Positions 1-7,577 of a DNA stretch of 8,790 nt are shown here, in pieces. Made by a program: the position numbers and the translations under genes. This DNA is from Microcella sp. (lineage in GTDB: Bacteria; Actinomycetota; Actinomycetes; Actinomycetales; Microbacteriaceae). The stretch lies in NCBI GenBank assembly GCA_020216895.1, contig JAIWOM010000051.1:1-8790 (forward strand), read 5' to 3'. The notes below the pieces were generated by a model. The model saw only the letters and a program-made list of their open reading frames with translations, was not told the DNA's origin and did no database searches. Position 1 is the stretch's first letter. Each line of letters starts with the position of its first letter.

Positions 1-35
1 GGGGCCCGCGTCGCGACGCTGCCGGCCGGCGCGTA

Positions 36-57
36 GCCGCCCGGGCTCGGGCGCGGC
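36..57 (-). terminator. Candidate hairpin after guaB
   Basis: Just past the guaB stop, GCCCG (39-43) can pair with CGGGC (48-52) around a 4-nt loop. The stem continues as GCC (36-38) with GGC (55-57) across a 2-nt bulge. No T-run follows on the minus strand, so this is only a possible GC-rich terminator. The flanking bases 8-19 (GCGTCGCGACGC) and 21-30 (GCCGGCCGGC) are also self-complementary, which is common by chance at this GC content. Confidence 0.25.
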
Positions 58-59
58 GC

Positions 60-1658
<1,599 letters not shown>

Positions 1659-1664
1659 AGCCGG

Positions 1665-1694
1665 TTAGGTCGAAACGTATTCCGTGGCAATAAT
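1665..1694 (+). promoter_or_regulatory. Candidate promoter for the liv operon
   Basis: AATAAT (1689-1694) is one mismatch from TATAAT. It is preceded 18 bp upstream by TTAGGT (1665-1670), a poor -35 box. If it is used, transcription starts near 1701 and the CCGGAAAC repeats at 1715-1733 lie just downstream of the start. An alternative -10 is TATCGT (1744-1749), which has no -35 box. In that case the repeats would sit where an activator overlapping -35 would bind. The sequence does not decide between them. Confidence 0.25.
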
Positions 1695-1714
1695 GGCTTG
1701 GCGGACGGCCCGAT

Positions 1715-1733
1715 CCGGAAACCCCCCGGAAAC
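1715..1733 (+). promoter_or_regulatory. Paired CCGGAAAC repeat, candidate operator for the liv operon
   Basis: CCGGAAAC occurs at 1715-1722 and again at 1726-1733, an exact 8-bp direct repeat with an 11-bp period, close to one helical turn. It can be written GAAAC-n6-GAAAC, resembling the published GlnR box geometry (GTnAC-n6-GAAAC; AC-n9-AC in mycobacteria). It lies about 90 bp upstream of livH. A similar pair lies upstream of the receptor gene at 7451-7470. Binding by any particular regulator is inference. Confidence 0.35.
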
Positions 1734-1882
1734 AGACTGTCCGTATCGTCACCGTCGACGACCAGGGCCTGCTGGCCCGCGAGAGCCTGGCTCTCGACCC
1801 CCGAAACGACCTGGAGGTTTCGTGGCACACGCTGCTAGCAGACCGTTCACCAGGCGAGCACCGCGGCGATTCGCCGCCGTGA
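1727..1882 (+). pseudogene. Possible relic of a response-regulator receiver N-terminus
   Basis: In the frame that ends with TGA at 1880-1882, the stretch from 1739 reads VRIVTVDDQGLLARESLALD and then PRNDLEV. This resembles the first strand, acidic pair and first helix of a NarL/FixJ-type receiver domain (pattern hhhhDDQ.hhR..L...L...ph.hV). The frame is open from 1694 but has no ATG, GTG or TTG start with a ribosome-binding site. It is not followed by the phospho-acceptor Asp region or a DNA-binding domain, and it runs into the signal-peptide codons of livH in another frame. In Streptomyces, guaB lies close to a NarL-family regulator gene (bldM), so a decayed neighbour is conceivable. The similarity covers only about 27 residues and may be coincidence. 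Confidence 0.2.
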
Positions 1883-3144
1883 TCCTCGCCGGAATCGTCA
1901 GCGCACTCAGTCTCTCGATGGCGGCTCCCGCCGCCGCGGACGAGGTCGGGCTCGATGAGTACGACTTCAAGATCAGCGGCCTCGTCGAGCTCGCCGATGA
2001 GCCGCTCGCCGACGTGCTGCTGGTCGTCGAGGGCGGCGGGTTCCGCGTCGAGGTCGAGAGCGGTGAGGATGGCCGCTGGGCGGTCGGCGTGCCCGAGAAG
2101 GGCGACTTCACCGTCACCCTCGACGAGAACACGCTGCCCGAGGGCATCGCGGTGATCGACCCCGAGGACGAGACGCCGAACGTGCGCGAGATCACCGTCG
2201 GGCAGTCGGGCAGCGCCGTGGCGAACTTCTTCATCGGTCAGGGCGAGCGCAACACGGTGAGCCTGTTCGACCAGGTGGTCGAGCGGCTCTTCAACGGCCT
2301 CAACTTCGGTCTGCTGCTGGCGCTCGCCGCGATCGGACTCTCGCTGGTCTTCGGCACCACGGGCCTCAGCAACTTCGCCCACGCCGAGCTCGTGACCTTC
2401 GGCGGCCTGATGACGCTGCTATTCGGCGTCGTGCTCGGCTGGCCGATCTGGATCGCGATCCCGATCGCGCTGATCCTCAGCGCCGGGCTCGGCTACGTCA
2501 ACGACGCGGCGCTCTGGAAGCCGCTGCGCCGCAAGGGCGTGGGCCTGATCCCGATGATGATCGTCTCGATCGGCCTCTCGCTCGCCGTGCGGTACATCTT
2601 CCAGCTGTTCGTCGGCGGCGACACCCAGCAGCTGCCGGGAGCCACCGACACGACGCTCTCGATCGGCGCCTTCGGCCTGTCGTGGACGGATGTCGCGAGC
2701 ATGGCGATCAGCGTCATCGTGCTTCTCGGCGTCGCCTACTTCCTGCTGCGCACCCGCATCGGCAAGGCGACCCGCGCGGTCTCCGACAACCCCGCGCTGG
2801 CGGCCGCGAGCGGCATCGACGTCGACCGGGTGATCCGCGTCGTGTGGGTCATGGCGGGCGCGCTCGCGGGCCTGTCGGGCATCCTCTGGGCCTACTTCCG
2901 TCCGGGTGTGAGCTGGGACATGGGCTTCCAGATCCTGCTGCTCACCTTCGCCGCGGTCACGCTGGGCGGCCTCGGCACGGCCTTCGGCGCCCTCGTCGGC
3001 GCCCTGATCGTGGGCCTCTTCGTCGAGATCTCGACGCTCGTGATCCCCTCCGACATGAAGTACGTCGGAGCGCTGGTGATCCTCATCCTGGTGCTGCTGG
3101 TGCGGCCTCAGGGCATCCTCGGACGCAAAGAACGAATCGGCTAG
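1822..3144 (+). CDS. livH: LivH-type ABC permease with secreted N-terminal domain
   Basis: This 440-residue membrane subunit of a branched-chain amino-acid (HAAT) family importer is about 140 residues longer than the usual 290-300. I chose the GTG at 1822, which follows GGAGG (1813-1817), because a clean Sec signal peptide begins there: Arg-rich 7-16, hydrophobic 18-33, and AAPAAA ending near residue 39. Upstream in-frame codons would bury that signal. Residues 40-148 form a hydrophilic, acidic, beta-rich segment (KISGLVELADEPLADVLLVV at 50-69, then GRWAVGVPEKGDFTVTL, 84-100) that looks like a carboxypeptidase-regulatory or transthyretin-like sandwich. The permease follows, with about eight hydrophobic segments between 160 and 428. 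The cytoplasmic coupling loop GKATRAVSDNPALAAASGID (314-333) would contact the ATPases, and the end VRPQGILG is typical of the family. It is the first gene of the operon; livM begins 9 nt after its stop. Function as a permease is secure; the role of the extra domain is unknown. Confidence 0.92.
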   Translation: MAHAASRPFTRRAPRRFAAVILAGIVSALSLSMAAPAAADEVGLDEYDFKISGLVELADEPLADVLLVVEGGGFRVEVESGEDGRWAVGVPEKGDFTVTLDENTLPEGIAVIDPEDETPNVREITVGQSGSAVANFFIGQGERNTVSLFDQVVERLFNGLNFGLLLALAAIGLSLVFGTTGLSNFAHAELVTFGGLMTLLFGVVLGWPIWIAIPIALILSAGLGYVNDAALWKPLRRKGVGLIPMMIVSIGLSLAVRYIFQLFVGGDTQQLPGATDTTLSIGAFGLSWTDVASMAISVIVLLGVAYFLLRTRIGKATRAVSDNPALAAASGIDVDRVIRVVWVMAGALAGLSGILWAYFRPGVSWDMGFQILLLTFAAVTLGGLGTAFGALVGALIVGLFVEISTLVIPSDMKYVGALVILILVLLVRPQGILGRKERIG

Positions 3145-3153
3145 GGGCTGACC

Positions 3154-4152
3154 ATGATCGACTGGATCCTTCTCTTCTCCAACGCCGCGCAGGAGATCAT
3201 CTCCCCGACGACGGCCGCATACGCCCTGGCCGCCCTCGGCCTGGCGATCCACTTCGGCTTCACGGGCCTCCTGAACTTCGGTCAGGCGGGCTTCATGATG
3301 CTCGGGGCCTACGGCTTCGCGATCGCGACGCTCACCTTCGACTGGCCGGTCTGGGCGGCGATCCTCACGGGCGTCGTGGCCTCGATCGTCTTCGCGCTCA
3401 TCCTCGGAATCCCGACCCTGCGGCTGCGCGCCGACTACCTCGCCATCGTGACCATCGCGGCGGCCGAGATCGTGCGCCTGCTGTTCACGACGAACACCTT
3501 CGAGCCGGTCACCGGCTCGGCGAACGGTCTGCAGGGCTACAAGGGCGGCTTCGAGGCCCTCAACCCGCTGCTGCTGTTCTTCGGCGAGAACGACCTGATC
3601 GGGTTCGGCCCGTGGGTCTACAACCCGTACGACTGGTGGGTGCGCATCTTCGGCTGGAGCCTCGTGGCCCTCGCCGCGTTCATCACCTGGCGCCTGTTCA
3701 AGAGCCCGTGGGGCCGCGTGATCAAGGGCATCCGCGAGGACGAGGATGCCGTGCGCGCCCTCGGCAAGAACGTCTACTTCTACAAGATGCAGTCGCTCGT
3801 CATCGGCGGCGTCTTCGGCGCTCTCGCTGGCATGATCTTCATCCTGCCGCGCGCGGTCGTGCCGTCGAACTACCAGACGTCGCTGACATTCTTCATCTAC
3901 GCGATCCTGCTCCTGGGCGGTGCCGCGACGGTGTTCGGCCCCATCATCGGCTCGGTCATCTTCTGGGTGCTGCTGTCGTTCTTCTCGGGCTTCATCGCCC
4001 GAGCGGTCGAGGTGGGCTGGCTGCCGTTCCTGTCGAACGTCCAGGCCGGTCAGCTTCGCTTCATCCTGGTCGGCGTCGCGATCATGTTGATCGTCATCTA
4101 TCGACCGCAAGGAATCTTCGGGAACAGGAAGGAGCTGGCCTTTGTCAAGTAG
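3154..4152 (+). CDS. livM: LivM-type ABC permease
   Basis: This 332-residue integral membrane protein is the second permease of the importer and should pair with LivH. It starts at ATG 3154, with AGGGG (3143-3147) overlapping the livH stop as ribosome-binding site. Hydrophobic segments run from about residue 20 to the end. The HAAT signature FGFTGLLNFGQAGFMMLGAY appears near 34-53, and PTLRLRADYLAIVTIAAAEI near 88-107. The coupling loop (SPWGRVIKGIREDEDAVRAL, about 184-203) is the docking site for LivG/LivF. The loop near 120-165 (aromatic- and Asn-rich, with PYDWW) is probably extracytoplasmic. The C-terminus YRPQGIFGNR is typical. Its last 11 nt overlap livG, implying translational coupling. 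Length and motifs are normal. The transported substrate cannot be read from this sequence. Confidence 0.94.
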   Translation: MIDWILLFSNAAQEIISPTTAAYALAALGLAIHFGFTGLLNFGQAGFMMLGAYGFAIATLTFDWPVWAAILTGVVASIVFALILGIPTLRLRADYLAIVTIAAAEIVRLLFTTNTFEPVTGSANGLQGYKGGFEALNPLLLFFGENDLIGFGPWVYNPYDWWVRIFGWSLVALAAFITWRLFKSPWGRVIKGIREDEDAVRALGKNVYFYKMQSLVIGGVFGALAGMIFILPRAVVPSNYQTSLTFFIYAILLLGGAATVFGPIIGSVIFWVLLSFFSGFIARAVEVGWLPFLSNVQAGQLRFILVGVAIMLIVIYRPQGIFGNRKELAFVK

Positions 4153-5071
4153 CGCCGGCGCCCAGGGCGCCCCCATCAAGTCGACCGGCCTGCACATCGG
4201 CGAGCCGGCTCCCGGGGTGAAGAAGGTCGACCCGATCATCGTGGCCGACAACATCACCCGCACCTTCGGCGGCCTCACGGCCGTCCAGGTCGAGCACCTG
4301 GAGATTCCGCGCGGTGCGATCACCGCCCTGATCGGACCGAACGGCGCCGGCAAGACCACGCTGTTCAACCTGCTCACGGGCTTCGACAAGCCCGACACCG
4401 GCGAGTGGACCTTCGACGGTCAGGGCATCTCGGGCATCCCCGCCTTCAAGGTGGCCCGCAAGGGCCAGGTGCGCACCTTCCAGCTCACCAAGGCGCTGGG
4501 CCTGCTCACCGTGCTCGACAACATGAAGCTCGGCGCGAAGGGCCAGAGCGGCGAGAGCCTCGCCCGCGCCCTCTTCCCGTGGTTCTGGCGCAAGGAGGAG
4601 CAGGCGATCGAGGAGCGCGCGATCGAGCTGCTCACCCGCTTCAAGCTCGACGCGAAGAAGGACGACTACGCGGCCAGCCTCTCCGGCGGTCAGCGCAAGC
4701 TGCTCGAGATGGCGCGCGCCCTCATGAGCGAGCCCAGCCTGGTCATGCTCGACGAGCCGATGGCCGGCGTGAACCCGGCCCTCACGCAGTCGCTGCTCGA
4801 CCACATCCTCGACCTGAAGACCCAGGGCATGACGGTGCTCTTCGTCGAGCACGACATGCACATGGTGCGCCACATCGCCGACTGGGTGGTCGTGATGGCG
4901 GAGGGCCGCGTGGTCGCCGAGGGCGACCCGCACGAGGTGATGGCCAACCCCGCCGTCATCGACGCTTACCTGGGCTCGCACCACGACGAAGACCTGGGCA
5001 ACCTCGACACCGGGGTCATGACCGCGATCAAGGAGCTGGCCGATGACGACGCCGACGAACGCAAGGAGTGA
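4142..5071 (+). CDS. livG: LivG-type ABC transporter ATPase
   Basis: This cytoplasmic ATPase of 309 residues powers the importer. It starts at TTG 4142, inside the end of livM, with a strong AGGAAGGAG (4126-4134) 7 nt upstream. The nucleotide-binding domain is complete: Walker A GPNGAGKTT (65-73), Q-loop Gln114, signature LSGGQ (180-184), Walker B LVMLDEP (200-206) and H-loop His237 in VEHDM. LivG proteins are usually near 255 residues. Here about 32 residues (Gly, Pro and Lys rich, no clear fold) precede the first strand DPIIVADNITRTFGG. An acidic tail of about 30 residues (from SHHDEDLG to DDDADERKE) follows the usual end. The extensions may be flexible or regulatory. A later start is possible, but no start codon nearer the domain has a comparable ribosome-binding site. 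It should form a heterodimer with LivF. Confidence 0.95.
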   Translation: MSSSAGAQGAPIKSTGLHIGEPAPGVKKVDPIIVADNITRTFGGLTAVQVEHLEIPRGAITALIGPNGAGKTTLFNLLTGFDKPDTGEWTFDGQGISGIPAFKVARKGQVRTFQLTKALGLLTVLDNMKLGAKGQSGESLARALFPWFWRKEEQAIEERAIELLTRFKLDAKKDDYAASLSGGQRKLLEMARALMSEPSLVMLDEPMAGVNPALTQSLLDHILDLKTQGMTVLFVEHDMHMVRHIADWVVVMAEGRVVAEGDPHEVMANPAVIDAYLGSHHDEDLGNLDTGVMTAIKELADDDADERKE

Positions 5072-5075
5072 GACC

Positions 5076-5810
5076 GTGACCGACACCCGCAAGGTCGTCG
5101 TCCACGTCGACAATGTCACCGCCGGCTACCTGCCGGGCATCAACATCCTGAACGGATGCTCGCTCACGGCCCACGACGGCGAGCTGATCGGCATCATCGG
5201 CCCGAACGGTGCCGGCAAGTCGACGCTGCTCAAGGCCATCTTCGGCCTCGTGAAGGTGCGCGAGGGCACGATCTCGCTGTACGGCGACGACATCACCAAC
5301 ATGAAGGCCAACAAGCTGGTGGCGAAGGGTGTCGGCTTCGTGCCGCAGACGAACAACGTCTTCCCGACCCTCACCATCCAGGAGAACCTCGAGATGGGCC
5401 TCTTCCAGAAGCCCAAGGAACTCGACCACCGGCTCGAGTTCGTCATCTCGATCTTCCCCGAGCTCGGCAAGCGCCTCAGCCAGCGCGCCGGGTCGCTGTC
5501 GGGCGGTGAACGGCAGATGGTGGCGATGAGCCGCGCGCTCATGATGAGCCCCGAGGTGATCCTGCTCGACGAGCCGAGCGCCGGCCTGTCGCCCGTGCGG
5601 CAGGACGAGGCCTTCCTCCGCGTCAAGGAGATCAACAAGGCCGGCGTGACGACGATCATGGTCGAGCAGAACGCCCGCCGCTGCCTGCAGATCTGCGACC
5701 GCGGCTACGTGCTCGACCAGGGCACCGACGCCTACACGGGCACCGGCCGCGAGCTGCTGAACGACCCGAAGGTGATCGGCCTGTACCTGGGCACCCTCGG
5801 GCAGGAATAG
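5076..5810 (+). CDS. livF: LivF-type ABC transporter ATPase
   Basis: This 244-residue cytoplasmic ATPase is the partner of LivG and the last gene of the operon. I start it at GTG 5076, because AAGGAG (5063-5068) lies 7 nt upstream. The in-frame ATG at 5043 lies inside livG without a comparable site and would add 11 residues (MTTPTNARSET). Motifs are Walker A GPNGAGKST (42-50), Q-loop Gln91 in VPQTNNVF, signature LSGGE (141-145) and Walker B VILLDEP (161-167). The H-loop reads VEQNA, with Gln in place of His at 199. That is the normal form for the LivF family and not a defect. The C-terminal half ends DPKVIGLYLG, as in E. coli LivF-like proteins. The spacing after livG is 4 nt and a strong hairpin 20 nt after the stop closes the operon. 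Confidence 0.95.
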   Translation: MTDTRKVVVHVDNVTAGYLPGINILNGCSLTAHDGELIGIIGPNGAGKSTLLKAIFGLVKVREGTISLYGDDITNMKANKLVAKGVGFVPQTNNVFPTLTIQENLEMGLFQKPKELDHRLEFVISIFPELGKRLSQRAGSLSGGERQMVAMSRALMMSPEVILLDEPSAGLSPVRQDEAFLRVKEINKAGVTTIMVEQNARRCLQICDRGYVLDQGTDAYTGTGRELLNDPKVIGLYLGTLGQE

Positions 5811-5829
5811 CCCGTCAGACGGCCGTACA

Positions 5830-5863
5830 GGGCCCCGCAGAGCCATCCGGCTCGGCGGGGCCC
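5830..5863 (+). terminator. Hairpin terminator of the liv operon
   Basis: GGGCCCCGC (5830-5838) pairs with GCGGGGCCC (5855-5863), and GAGCC (5840-5844) with GGCTC (5849-5853). This gives a 15-position stem with one A/G mismatch and an ATCC loop. It begins 20 nt after the livF stop. There is no T-run, as is common for actinobacterial terminators. The stem is strong enough to be called with fair confidence. Confidence 0.7.
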
Positions 5864-5890
5864 TCGTCGCTCTGCGCCCGGGCTCGCGCG

Positions 5891-5964
5891 AACGACGGAG
5901 ACGCGGGCATGGAACGGGCGGCCATCGCGCGGGGAGGCGGTGGAACGCCGCTGTCTCCGTCGTT
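5891..5964. repeat. Perfect 12-bp inverted repeat in purine-rich spacer
   Basis: AACGACGGAGAC (5891-5902) and GTCTCCGTCGTT (5953-5964) are exact reverse complements separated by 50 nt. The pair lies between the two convergent terminators. The DNA that follows (5965-6030) is purine-rich on the plus strand and repeats GGAGC/GCGAGG-like words; GCTCCG (5965-5970) can pair with CGGAGC at 5983-5988 or 5996-6001. No gene or Shine-Dalgarno site is supported here. It could be an extragenic repeat element or a structured transcript end; I cannot tell which. Confidence 0.5.
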
Positions 5965-6032
5965 GCTCCGAGCAGAGCGGGACGGAGCGGCCGGGCGGAG
6001 CGAGGAGCCGGGCCGAGGAGAGGAGCGAGGGC

Positions 6033-6067
6033 AAAAGGGGAAGGGCCCCGGCGTGATGCCGGGGCCC
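6033..6067 (-). terminator. Intrinsic terminator of the receptor gene
   Basis: GGGCCCCGGC (6043-6052) and GCCGGGGCCC (6058-6067) form a perfect 10-bp stem with a 5-nt loop. Read on the minus strand, the stem is followed by TTCCCCTTTT, a pyrimidine tract with a short T-run. It begins 25 nt after the receptor stop codon. This is the clearest intrinsic terminator in the window. Confidence 0.85.
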
Positions 6068-6091
6068 CTCGCTGTACCGCTCGTGCGTGTC

Positions 6092-7348
6092 TTAGTTGAT
6101 GCGCACGAAGGTGTTGTCGGCCTGGTACTCGAAGATACCGATCGTGGCCTCGGTCGGGTCACCGTTCTCGTCGAAGGTGATCGGGCCGGAAGCGCCGTCG
6201 TAGTCGATGACACCACCGTCGGCGAGGATCGCCGCGCACGACGCGAAGTCGGCGCACTTCTCGCCGCCACCCGAGCCACCCGAGACTTCCTGCAGCTTCG
6301 AGGCCATGTCGGCACCCTCGGTCGAGCCGGCCGCGAGAGCGGCGAGCGCGAGGAGGATGACGGCGTCGTACGACTCCGCCGCGTAGCTGAACTCGGTCAG
6401 GTCAGGGTCGACCTCGAGCAGACGGTCCTGGAAGTTGCCGAGCGTCGAGATGTCGAGACCCGGGAGGGTGCCCTTGGCGCCCTCGATCAGGCCCGGCTCG
6501 AAGTCAGCGCTGTAGTCGGCGAGGTTGCCGTCGACGAAGTACAGCTGGTTGCCGGGGTAGCCAGCACCCACCAGGGCGGGAACGACAACCTTGGCCTGGT
6601 CGAACGTGATGACCGCGATCGCGTCGGGGTTGGCAGCGGTCAGCGCGGAGACCTGAGCGTCGAAGCTCGTGTCACCCTCGTTGAACAGCTCCTCGGCGAC
6701 GACCTCGCCACCGGCCGCCTCAAACGTCGCGCGCACGGAGCCGGCGAGGCCGGTGCCGTAGGCGTCGTTCAGGACGAGCAGGCCGAGCGTGGCAGCACCC
6801 TCCTCGGCGATCAGGTTGCCGAGCACCTCGCCCTGGAGCAGGTCGCTCGGGGCGTTGCGCCAGTAGAGGCCGTTGTCGTCGTAGTTCGTGAAGTCGGGCG
6901 AGGTGTTCGCCGGCGAGAACTGCACGACGCCCGCACCGACGATCTGGTCGATGACGGTGAACGACACACCCGACGACGCGGCACCGATGATCGCGGTCAC
7001 GTCCTGCGAGAGCAGGTCGGTCACCGAGACGGTGGCGGTGTCGGTCGTGGTGTCGCCCGAGTCGCGGTAGATGGCCTCGACGGTGATGCCGAGACCGGCC
7101 TCGTTGACCTCCTGCACGGCGAGAGCAACACCCGCCTCCTCGGGCGGGCCGAGGAAGGCCAGCGCGCCGGACTGCGGCAGGATCGTGCCGATCTTCAGGG
7201 TCAGGTCCTCGGCGGGGCCAGCAGGCGCCTCCTCAGCCGGCGCGCAGCCGCTCAGAACGAGCGCGCTGGCACCCACGACGGCAATGCCGCCGAGGATCGA
7301 CTGAAGAGAGCGAGAGCGACGGCCAGAGCCGGAAGTGAAAACGCCCAT
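6092..7348 (-). CDS. livJ: Liv-type substrate-binding lipoprotein (amino-acid receptor)
   Basis: This is a 418-residue extracytoplasmic receptor of the Peripla_BP_6 (LivJ-like) family, anchored by lipid. I start it at the ATG at 7346-7348 because AAGGAG (7353-7358) precedes it. The in-frame ATG at 7364-7366 lacks a site and would put that ribosome-binding site inside the coding region. The signal has an Arg-rich start (10-13), a hydrophobic core (18-32) and lipobox LSGC with Cys35. An acidic, Ala/Pro linker then leads to the first lobe (LKIGTILPQSG, 51-61). Amino-acid-receptor features are visible: IIGAASSG (120-127), SPANTSP (145-151) and DAYGTG with Tyr197. Cys365 and Cys371 (KCADFASC) probably form a disulfide. 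It has its own promoter and terminator and is convergent with the liv operon, whose permeases it presumably feeds. The ligand is unknown; branched-chain or other amino acids are likely. Confidence 0.92.
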   Translation of the reverse strand: MGVFTSGSGRRSRSLQSILGGIAVVGASALVLSGCAPAEEAPAGPAEDLTLKIGTILPQSGALAFLGPPEEAGVALAVQEVNEAGLGITVEAIYRDSGDTTTDTATVSVTDLLSQDVTAIIGAASSGVSFTVIDQIVGAGVVQFSPANTSPDFTNYDDNGLYWRNAPSDLLQGEVLGNLIAEEGAATLGLLVLNDAYGTGLAGSVRATFEAAGGEVVAEELFNEGDTSFDAQVSALTAANPDAIAVITFDQAKVVVPALVGAGYPGNQLYFVDGNLADYSADFEPGLIEGAKGTLPGLDISTLGNFQDRLLEVDPDLTEFSYAAESYDAVILLALAALAAGSTEGADMASKLQEVSGGSGGGEKCADFASCAAILADGGVIDYDGASGPITFDENGDPTEATIGIFEYQADNTFVRIN

Positions 7349-7382
7349 GTTGCTCCTTGGGTTCATTAGTGTTCAGGATGCA

Positions 7383-7405
7383 GGCACAACAGTGCCCGTT
7401 GTGCC
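7383..7405 (-). promoter_or_regulatory. Inverted repeat at the receptor-gene transcription start
   Basis: GGCACAAC (7383-7390) and GTTGTGCC (7398-7405) form a perfect 8-bp inverted repeat with a 7-nt spacer, directly abutting the -10 box. The predicted start site (about 7399) falls inside it, so it could be a repressor operator. If most of it is transcribed, it could instead act as a 5'-end hairpin. GGCAC can also pair with GTGCC at 7392-7396, giving a competing smaller stem. Confidence 0.5.
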
Positions 7406-7434
7406 ACCGTACGGTGTTCAGTAGGCGTTCACAA
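7406..7434 (-). promoter_or_regulatory. Promoter of the receptor gene
   Basis: On the minus strand, TTGTGA (7429-7434) is followed after exactly 17 bp by TACGGT (7406-7411), which matches the actinobacterial TAnnnT -10 pattern. Spacing is ideal for a housekeeping sigma factor. The leader to the ATG would be about 50 nt. This is the best promoter in the window. It is flanked by inverted repeats on both sides, which suggests regulated expression. Confidence 0.6.
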
Positions 7435-7443
7435 CCGATTCGG

Positions 7444-7470
7444 GTTACAGCCCTGTAACACCCTGAAACA
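7444..7470 (-). promoter_or_regulatory. Candidate operator upstream of the receptor promoter
   Basis: GTTACAG (7444-7450) and CTGTAAC (7453-7459) form a perfect palindrome around CC, ending 10 bp upstream of the -35 box. Overlapping it, CCCTGTAACA (7451-7460) is followed in tandem by CCCTGAAACA (7461-7470), differing at one position. The palindrome can be read as GTTAC-n6-GTAAC, one base from the published GlnR box GTnAC-n6-GAAAC. Position just upstream of -35 suits an activator; the regulator's identity is inference. The rest of the gene-free stretch (7471-7577) shows only a weak CGACGA/TCGTCG hairpin (7520-7537). Confidence 0.45.
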
Positions 7471-7577
7471 CGCTCGGGCCGCCGGGTCGGCGACGGATTC
7501 CTCGCGCGTGCACGCTCACCGACGAGGGTTTTCGTCGACTTTCGCTGACGCCCCTCCGACGCCGTCCGTGAGCGCGG

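Noticed and set aside
1..59. Palindromes GCGTCGCGACGC and GCCGGCCGGC as possible protein-binding sites
   Set aside because: Short GC-only palindromes are expected often at this base composition, and they lie downstream of a stop codon at the window edge.
1684..1821. Upstream ATG for livH giving 46 more residues
   Set aside because: It has no ribosome-binding site, its residues are Arg/Pro/Gly-rich, and it would place a good signal peptide internally. GTG at 1822 has GGAGG before it.
2419..4398. Very long minus-strand open frame (659 codons) opposite livH and livM
   Set aside because: Its product is dominated by Arg, Glu, Asp, His and Gln with no fold or motif. It is the antisense shadow of GC-rich genes. 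The plus-strand frames have clear permease signatures.
5670..5675. LivF H-loop His replaced by Gln (VEQNA) as a loss of activity
   Set aside because: VEQN is the normal sequence in LivF-family ATPases, including E. coli LivF.
5909..7369. Plus-strand open frame of 486 codons opposite the first receptor gene
   Set aside because: Low-complexity Arg/Val/Glu/Asp-rich product spanning the terminator and the whole antisense of a well-supported lipoprotein gene.
7520..7537. CGACGA/TCGTCG hairpin as terminator of the second receptor gene
   Set aside because: Only a 6-bp stem with a 6-nt loop, no T-run on the minus strand, and 40 nt after the stop. Too weak to call.
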